A stretch of 64,000 nucleotides of DNA from Typhlomys cinereus. Its lineage: Eukaryota; Chordata; Mammalia; Rodentia; Platacanthomyidae. The notes under the pieces are model-generated. The model had not been told where the DNA came from, did no database searches, and saw only the letters and a list, made by a program, of their open reading frames with translations. Within the stretch, counting starts at the first letter, position 1, and every line of letters starts with the position of its first letter. The stretch lies in NCBI GenBank assembly GCA_023101885.1, contig JALPQD010000207.1, forward strand, positions 3,647,341-3,711,340, in the 5' to 3' direction. This document shows positions 57,150-64,000 of this stretch, piece by piece. A program made the position numbers and the translations under genes.

Positions 57150-57435
57150 TCAGAAGTCCTAAACCCGCATCAAGTGCGCTATTTGCAAAATGCTGAGGTA
57201 TTTAGAAAACACAGGAATTATGGGAGAGTGACGACCCGCTCCACTGACTCTCGGTCCCATTTGCAGAGACTAAAATTCTAAATTGGGCTTCAGCTGTATT
57301 TGGGGTTTCTTCTTCAAATTAAACTGCTCCAGCAACTCGTGGCATTGATTTCAGGGGTGAGCATGACTTTCTAGCACAGGGGAGCAGAGCTAATGAAATA
57401 AAGTGATTAACACTTACATTTAATGGATTAAGTTT
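57150..57435. promoter_or_regulatory. candidate conserved regulatory element
   Basis: Repeat-free, with TAATGA (57391-57396), TGATTAA near 57404 and a TTTAATGGATTAAG word near 57419-57432, and an 'ATTTGCAAAATGCTGAGG' stretch near 57181. GGATTA is the reverse of the bicoid-type TAATCC core. Motif-based inference only. Confidence 0.27.
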
Positions 57436-58079
57436 GGCAACACTGTCCTAGTGGGCAAGCGAAGACATTCCTTTCGGTTCTGCTGAAGGCTTAGAGGTGT
57501 CCCCTTGGGGTCCGTGGGATGACTCTGAAACTGGAGAATCTTCAGAGTTGATTGGCTGAATTTGAGAAAAGGCGAAAGGGGGATTTCACTGGAGGATTTC
57601 ATTACTAAGGGACTAAGTGGCTGAAAGAGAAGTAGATTCTCAGAGCTCAGGTTAACTACTCCCTGAATTTGGAAACTTAAACAAATTGCTTTCATAACTA
57701 AAGAGCACCTATCGCTTTGTATGGACTGCTGTGGATTCTGTTTCCCAAGTCCAGGGCTTTCCAGCCTTGGAACAAGCAGCCTATGCCTGTGTCTTGTGCT
57801 CTTCTAACAAACAACAACATGCGTGGTCCTCGGGATTCTTTCTGTTAAGCCACAGTGACTCCATTTTACTGCCTACCTCCATTTTGTACTGAATCGTTCC
57901 AGAGCCGTATCAGCCCACGCTTTACAGCTTCACATTCCTACCACCACCCAAAATTAACTATGCACCCGTTTTTTTCTTTTAACCAGTTGAGATTATTTTT
58001 TACTTTAACCAGCTGAGACTGTAAGTTCAGTGGGGTGCGGCCCAGTGTATCTTTGTGATGAAAGACTGCCTCTCTGTGT
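57436..58079. other. unassigned non-coding sequence
   Basis: 57830-57900 ('GACTCCATTTTACTGCC') is faintly LTR-like. A TTAACCAGTTGAGA / TTAACCAGCTGAGA near-repeat lies at about 57979-58017. Nothing firmer. Confidence 0.3.
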
Positions 58080-58622
58080 GCTTGCCTGCTGCCTCCACTC
58101 TAAGACACCAGGCTTGTGCCCTTTTGCCAAGAGATCCCACTTCTTGAGTGTCTGTACCTGGGGCCTTCACTCCTAACAACCCTGCAAAGGCAAATGGAAT
58201 CAGCCCCGTGCTCGCCCCCCGGGAGGCACAGGAAATCCCTACAATCATAGTCTGAATGTTTGCATGATTCAGCTCCTGGGTTCCTGTGTTGAAGACATGG
58301 GGCTTTGGAGAGCAATCAATCCCACCATGAGAAAGACACCCACCAAGCAGAACTAGAACCCTTGTAGCAAAGCCAGAGAGAATTCCCTCACACTGTAAGC
58401 ACATGGCAGAAAGAGAGCCATTTGGGAACTAGAAAGCAAGCCCTGACCAGGTACCTCAGCTTGGCTTTCTGACCTCCTGAACTGTGAGAAATAAGTTTCT
58501 CTTTGCTATAAACCGTCTAGCATGTGGCATTTGGCTTTCTGACCTCCTGAACTATGAGAAATAAGTTTCTCTTTGCTATAAACCGTCTAGCATGTGGCAT
58601 TTTGCCACAGCAACTTAAGAAA
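58080..58622 (+). mobile_element. MLT1/MaLR-like LTR relic
   Basis: The 3' part 'CCTGAACTGTGAGAAATAAG' followed by 'GGCATTTTGCCACAGCAAC' matches the end of old mammalian MaLR-type LTRs. The left boundary is uncertain. It contains the 70-bp tandem duplication listed next. Confidence 0.55.
58461..58600. repeat. 70-bp tandem duplication, one mismatch
   Basis: 58461-58530 and 58531-58600 are identical except for one G/A difference (58484 versus 58554). The duplicated unit contains the AATAAG (degraded polyadenylation signal) region of the LTR relic. Confidence 0.95.
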
Positions 58623-58919
58623 ATTAAGACCCGTGGGCTGGAGAGATGGCTTAAGGATTAAGACTTGCAAGCAGAAGATCCTGAGTTCAGATCACAGGTC
58701 CCACATAAAAACACCAGGCAGAAATGCTGCTACCTGAACTTCTGCTCCTGGTGTACAGAGCCTGGAAAATCCCAGAGCAAAGCCAAAAGGAGGTAGAAGC
58801 AATCCAGGATGATTCCCAAAGTCACCCTTGGTCTTCCACAGGGACACACAGTGCCCTCTGATACACACACACACACACACACAAATAAAAAGTAAATGAA
58901 TAGAAAAAGATTAAGACCC
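58623..58919 (+). mobile_element. SINE, main family, with 10-bp target-site duplication
   Basis: ATTAAGACCC occurs at 58623-58632 and 58910-58919. Head 'GGGCTGGAGAGATGGCTTAA', body 'CCCAGAGCAAAGCCAAAAGG' and 'CAATCCAGGATGATTCCC', CA tail at 58863-58883, then AAATAAAAAG. Confidence 0.92.
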
Positions 58920-59721
58920 AGAAACAAGGCAGAGGTAATGGCGGCATCATCCACACAACACCATTACTACCCTCTGTCCATAAGGATTATGGTCTCCTAA
59001 TCTCTACACCTGTCAATCTAGACCTGTGGTAGCATGATAAATACTCTAACTAGTTGGCTGCTTGGTACATGAATGCACACACATACATGAATACACACAT
59101 AGCATACACAAGCACACACACAAGAACAGACACATGTACAGACATGAGCATGCACACACACTGAAATGAATTCTCAATCATTAATAATGTGTCCTCTGTT
59201 TTCTGCAGTTGTAGAAGAACATAAACATATAAAAATTGTTTCTCTGCATGTGTGAGAGAACAGTATAATTTTAAAAATGCTCACCCTTTCTTGTTTAGTA
59301 TCAACAAAAATCATGTCAAAGCATGATGTACTCACAGAGATACCTTCTGGGCAGAGAAAAGGCAGGCAGTGCATCAGGAACAAATCACAGGAGAGAAGAT
59401 AGATTAGAAGGAAGAGGGCACATGGGTGGGGAAAAGATGACAACCTCCTGCTTCCACAACAGTGAACCCCACAACCTCCGCCACATCTACATCCTGAACC
59501 TTTATTTTATACAGGAATATTTAATAAGAGCTGGGTGGGGTTCAGGACCTCTGATTAGAGAAGGAGAGACAGGGAAATGAGAGTCGCCCTGGCTTCCAGT
59601 GCATGCTCCTCCGGTCTGTGACATCAGGAGAAATCAGCATTCTGAGGCTTGCACTTGGCACCTAAGAGACAGCATTATATGACTCTCCCATGTACACAAA
59701 TACCCCTCTGACCTGGGGCGC
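58920..59721. other. unassigned, with a CA-rich patch
   Basis: 59070-59165 is a diverged CA/CATG segment. The remainder is AT-rich and unrecognised. Confidence 0.35.
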
Positions 59722-59739
59722 CCTCTCTCTCTCTCTCTG

Positions 59740-59792
<53 letters not shown>

Positions 59793-59838
59793 CTCACTCT
59801 CTCTCTCTCTCTCTCGCTCTCCTCTTTATCTCTCTCTG
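59722..59838. repeat. (CT)n microsatellite with GT and CG interruptions
   Basis: About 117 bp of CT with scattered CTGT and CTCG units. Confidence 0.95.
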
Positions 59839-60029
59839 TTTCCCCTCTCAGTGGGTTAGACCAATGTTTGTACTTTCTTTTCCATAGAGAATTCATAATT
59901 TACAGTCTTCAGCCATTCATGCAAAAACTCTCCAGACAAGAAATAACACTTGTCCCTAGGTGGAGCTCTCCGTGGAAAGGAGTCTGTCTGGCTTTGAGGG
60001 ACACTTTCCTTAGCCCCTCCCTCCCCCAG
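59839..60029. other. unassigned non-coding sequence
   Basis: Nothing recognised. Confidence 0.3.
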
Positions 60030-60150
60030 TAGCCTTGAACTCACTATGTAGTGGAAGACGGCCCTGAGTTTCTGATCCTCCTGCCTCTGCCTCCTAAGGA
60101 TGACCGTGAACTCCTGATCCCCACCTGCTGCCACACCAAGCTTGTGCTTT
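60030..60150 (-). mobile_element. B1-like SINE, minus
   Basis: 'CCTTGAACTCACTATGTAG', 'GATCCTCCTGCCTCTGCCTC' and 'GTGAACTCCTGATCC' are the clearest reverse B1/7SL words in the window. Confidence 0.75.
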
Positions 60151-60433
60151 GTCTCTTGGCTGCAATGAGAAGACTCGACTCATCCATTTGGACTCCTTGG
60201 AACCTACACACCCACCTACGCACAGCTGTGTGTTCTGCTGCACTGGCCAAAATTCTTCACTGTCTTAGTTGTATCAACAGCCAAGAACCAAATACAGAAC
60301 CTGCGAGCAGCCACAGGCAGTGCCCAGAGAAAGACTCCCCAAAGGCTGGGAGTGGACACAAGCTTCCATGAGGACCCTCATTACCATTGTGAGACATGAC
60401 CAAGGTCACTGCACAAACAAGAGGATATTGTTC
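60151..60433. other. unassigned non-coding sequence
   Basis: Nothing recognised. Confidence 0.3.
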
Positions 60434-60710
60434 CAGGTTTGGTGAGATGGCTCAGCAGCTCAGCTTGCAAACCTGGTGACCTGAGTGTGATCCCCAGAAT
60501 TGATTAGTAAATATGTGCTCACTCTTCCTTGCTTTTCCTTGCTCTCTCTCTTCTTCTCTCTGTCTTCCTCACTTTCTCTCTCTCTATCTTCCTTTCTCTC
60601 CCTCTTTTTCTCCCTCTCTTTTCTTCTCTGCCTCTTTCTGTCTTTCTCATCCTCTCTCTCATGCTGTCTCTTGTTTTCTCTCTTCCTGTCATTAATAAAT
60701 GAAATATTTT
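60434..60710 (+). mobile_element. SINE with CT/CTTT-rich body
   Basis: 'GGTTTGGTGAGATGGCTCAG', 'GCAAACCTGGTGACCTGAGT' and 'GTGATCCCCAGAATTG', then about 150 bp of CT/CTTC and 'CATTAATAAATGAAATA'. Same plan as 34757. Confidence 0.8.
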
Positions 60711-61649
60711 TCAAAAGAAAATATTGTCATCAGTGCTACACACATTTTAAACTCAAACATGCACTTTGCTACAACGATTGACATCATTTCTGGAACCAGG
60801 AAAATATGCCATTTGATTTTTTCTTTCTAGTCTCCAAGAGGATGCACAACTAAGATATTTAAAATATGAAACTTTCAGTTTGCTAATGGATGATGATGGT
60901 ATGAAGGCATCTCCACACATCTGAGAGGAGGTAGTGAGATAAAATACAAAGTTAGACAACTATATAGCATAACATATAAACTAACAAAAATATAAAATAG
61001 CACAGTGATGATTCTAAACAAATAGACCATTCATCTGAACAATGGATGTGTACCTGGAAGATAATAAATTGTTACAAATCATAAAATTGCATTTAAATTT
61101 CATTACAAACCTGTTAACCAATTTTTACAAATTGAGAAATGTATGTCATTATATATTCTGCAATTTTTTTTCAATTAGGCCAATTTATGCCTTGTCCTTA
61201 ATGCACAAAAAGAGTTGCTTGGTTCTGTCTGATCCCATTTAGCACACAGGATGATAGAACTCACATTCAGCCATGTCTCGATGGTATAATTAACTTCAGA
61301 CGGATTTGTTGTACTTTGTGAGTAAGGAATTGGAATATTTTAATTAAATGATAGTATCATTTCTAATGCTGTCCTTTCTGACTTAGTGATTAGTTCAAGA
61401 CTGAATATCATTTTGAAGTTGAAACATAGATGTTTTTACTTTCCAAAAAGAAATCACAAAAATCCAGAAATGTAGTCTAGACTGAAAACTGCAAGCCACT
61501 GTCCTTGAAGTTCATTGTAAAATTATTGACTGCTCTGTGACCTTCAGCACCCCATATGAGAAAATGGATTCTGCTTAAGGAATTGGAGTGTCTTACAGGG
61601 AGAATGTCAAGGATGCCACTAGAAAGATCTTTGTGTCTTAGATGGCAAG

Positions 61650-61650
<1 letters not shown>
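60711..61650. other. unassigned AT-rich sequence
   Basis: Strongly AT-rich, no repeat recognised. Confidence 0.35.
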
Positions 61651-61694
<44 letters not shown>

Positions 61695-61797
61695 GATAAG
61701 TAGATGACAGGAGTAGATGATAGAGATACATGATGATAGTTGATTGATTATAGATGATAGGTGACAGTTATATAGACATAGATGATAGATAGATGGA

Positions 61798-61828
<31 letters not shown>

Positions 61829-62040
61829 GCAGGCAGTATAAATATATAGACAATATACAGGTGATAGACATATGACAAGTATATAGAGAGATGATAGAGA
61901 TAGATGACAGATACAGATAGATGATAAATAGACAAAATGTAGATAGTTAATGATGATAATGAATATAGATGGATGGATAGGTAGGTAGCTAGACTTACAG
62001 ACAGACAGACAGATAGATAACTAAATATATAGATGATCAT
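61651..62040. repeat. GATA/GACA/GATG compound array, about 390 bp
   Basis: GATA runs at about 61651-61693 and 61795-61815 joined by diverged GATGATAG, GACAG and GGCAGGCA units. Minus-strand frames of Ser-Ile-Tyr-Leu type are artefacts. Confidence 0.95.
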
Positions 62041-62502
62041 AGATAATTTGTCCTGTGTGCTCATGAACTACTAAAGTTGGTAATGCTTATGTATTTCTAT
62101 CACAACCATTGCGACTGGTAGCTTTCACTTCTAGGATAACACTTGTTGTGACCAGGCCAATGAGGATCTTTAAGCAACCTCAAACCCACCAACTGTCAAT
62201 CAACCAATGCTCTAACCATTCAGGATGAGCTGGCCCTACCTCCATCTTTTCTCAAAGCCTTCCATGTCTTCTTGATATGCTGGATCAAACAACACACTGC
62301 ATCCAAGTATGCCCCGTCGGAAGAAAGCTTGCCCTCTCAGCTCTGGAAAAGAGATTTGCAACGTTCATGTTGAATGCAAATGGGTTCCAGAAATGATGGC
62401 TCTACAGTTAGAGCTAATATTACAGCTGAGATGAGCTTCCCTGCCAGGTAAGGACCTTTTGCACAGTTGATAAACTTCCAAGTGAACACAGTTTTTTAAT
62501 AT
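62041..62502. other. unassigned non-coding sequence
   Basis: Nothing recognised. Confidence 0.3.
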
Positions 62503-62925
62503 ATAGTGTTGCAGTTACTCTGTGTGCTGCTGAGTGAATGCAGGGTCTGAAGAGCTTAGGAGTACAAGAGGGTTTTATTCTTTTTTATGTCTCTGATTAC
62601 AGCTTATAGTCTAGCTTGATAGGAGAGCTCATACCTACACCAGGAACCAAGGGAACTGACTACAACATACCCACAGGGATTGCTGAGAGAGAGGCAAACC
62701 TCACTTGCCAGACTTCGAGTCTGCAAAAGTTTATCAAAATATGCCAAGATACCGAACCAGCTCTCTCCTTCGTATCCACCTGCCCAGGGAGAGGTCCCAC
62801 CATGGGCGGGATCTTTCCTCCTCATCAATCAGACGATCTCCTGCAGGCTTACTCCACCAATTGTTTACCAATATGATTAAAGGCTCAGCCCTCCATTGTC
62901 AAGTCCACACCTGTATCCAACTGGA
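62503..62925 (-). mobile_element. dispersed repeat R1, minus copy, near full length
   Basis: 'GGGTTTTATTCTTTTTTATG' near 62570, 'AGTCTAGCTTGATAGGAGAG' near 62608, 'CCTCACTTGCCAGACTTCGA' near 62699, 'GTCCCACCATGGGCGGGATC' near 62794 and 'GACGATCTCCTGCAGGCTTA' near 62832. The best-preserved R1 copy together with 49785. Confidence 0.75.
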
Positions 62926-63504
62926 CTGGCACACACAGGGTTAAGGCCCCTCTCATACACGCAGTGGGTACAGTCCCCACAGCATCTGAAAGGCAGCTGT
63001 GTCTCATAACCACCCTGACTTTGATCCAGACTTTCTCTTCCTTTTCTCCATCAGTCACTGAGGTTTTCTGTAATTTGGTCCCACTGAGGTTTTGGATGAT
63101 TTTACCCTACAGGCCACATGTCTTCTGACTTCTGATGTGCTTCAGCTGAACTAGAAGTGGGCAAGACTAGGTCCCGTTTATTTCTTGGTAGCTCTATGCC
63201 TACTAGAAATTGAACCATCTTTCTGGAACTGGCTGCACCCTGACAGTTGAAACCATTACAATGGTCTTCACTTCACCACTCCGACTTTCACTTTCTGAGG
63301 GCCAAGGAGTGGAGACGGCTTCACATTCTCAGGCATGCCTATCTCTGAGTGCTTCAGTGTTCTGCCCTTTTGCCTAAATATTTCGCATAGGCCCATGAAC
63401 TGTCCTTCATTGAACTAAGCCCGAATTAACCTCCATATGTCCTGAGTTCTTTCAAAGTTCTGATTCGTATACCTCCCCAAAGGTCTTGCCCGGAAGGGAG
63501 GGTT
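62926..63504. other. unassigned non-coding sequence
   Basis: Nothing recognised. Confidence 0.3.
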
Positions 63505-63824
63505 TAAGAGACCCATGATAGGGGGCTGGAGAGGTGGCTCAGGAGTTAAGCCTCTGCCTTGCAGGCAGAAGGTTCTGAGTTCCTAGACCCCACGTACAGA
63601 TGCTGGGCGGAAGCGGGGGCTGCCTGTGTTTCTGGTCCTGGTAAGTCGGAGCCTGTGAATCCCGGGGCAGAGTAAAGAAGGAGGAGGTGGAGGCAGTCCA
63701 TAGTGATTCCCAAATTCACCCGTGGTTCTACAAACACACACACACACCACACACATACACACACATGTGCACACACACACACATGCACAATTGAATAAAT
63801 AAAAAACCAAATAAGAGACCCATG
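63505..63824 (+). mobile_element. young SINE with 13-bp target-site duplication
   Basis: TAAGAGACCCATG occurs at 63505-63517 and 63812-63824 (16 of 17 if extended). Head 'GGGGCTGGAGAGGTGGCTCA', 'CCTTGCAGGCAGAAGGTTCT', body 'GTGAATCCCGGGGCAGAGTA', a CA tail at about 63733-63788 and AATTGAATAAATAAAAAA. It is nearly the same sequence as 55807-56131. A short deletion after 'CTGAGTTC' removes part of the usual 'CGGATC' word. Confidence 0.95.
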
Positions 63825-64000
63825 TTAGATCTCCACAGCCTTATGTCTGTATCCTGTGCATTTATGATAGCAAAAAAGGAGAAGTTGGTGGTAAAGTTTC
63901 AACTGTGAAATCACATTCATGGTGAGTGCATCGGACTGCGACAGACTGCATGCAGAATACTTAATTTCTCCCTGTGCAAAGTCCAGCCAACCTTCACGGG
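63825..64000. other. unassigned non-coding sequence
   Basis: Nothing recognised before the window edge. Confidence 0.3.

Noticed and set aside
56671..57162. 163-codon plus open frame
   Set aside because: No domain seen, overlapped by other open frames of similar size, and composition like the surrounding non-coding DNA.

Overview
The window reads as non-coding DNA from a rodent nuclear genome. Three things point there: tRNA-derived SINEs with B2/B3/B4-type and ID-type heads, 7SL-derived B1-like fragments, and a very high density of long CA, CT, GATA and GGAA microsatellites. The youngest SINE subfamily (63505-63824, 55807-56131) does not match the mouse or rat consensus I remember, and both ID-like and B2-like elements are present. 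I therefore infer a myomorph or related rodent outside Mus/Rattus, but the species is not established. I found no intact protein-coding gene, no convincing exon, and no tRNA, rRNA or snRNA gene. The open frames are short, mostly lie in microsatellites or transposon relics, and have no recognisable domains.

Layout. 1-11 kb: mostly unassigned DNA with LTR-like relics, SINEs and CA tracts. 11.8-13.8 kb: two oppositely oriented copies of one dispersed repeat (R2) flank a 770-bp (ATC)n-type array with higher-order structure. 20.6-23.6 kb: a short tandem duplication, a candidate solo LTR, two pieces of old L1 and a 680-bp CA-rich array. 24-33 kb: SINEs, ID elements, LTR-like relics and a GATA array. 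34.3-35.3 kb: a 183-185 bp inverted duplication of about 98% identity around a SINE. 37.36-37.50 kb: a SINE with a perfect 16-bp target-site duplication. 42.3-43.75 kb: an L1 3' end, a long GGAA polypurine tract and a CA tract. 46.0-47.4 kb: a probable processed pseudogene on the minus strand, split by a 5'-truncated L1 with a 13-bp target-site duplication. 49.8-51.5 kb: L1 and LTR-like relics. 52-56.1 kb and 58.6-63.8 kb: dense SINEs, several with intact target-site duplications.

No genes work together here. The most plausible functional content is regulatory. Several stretches without recognisable repeats (about 6.0-6.2, 9.5-9.65, 15.3-16.0, 24.0-24.8, 40.2-40.8, 47.6-48.2, 53.3-53.6 and 57.2-57.4 kb) contain clustered homeodomain, POU-octamer or E-box-like words and could be conserved enhancers in a gene-poor region. 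That is inference and would need cross-species alignment. The rest is a record of retrotransposition, microsatellite growth from SINE tails and small-scale duplication. I found nothing that I would call a new biological system.
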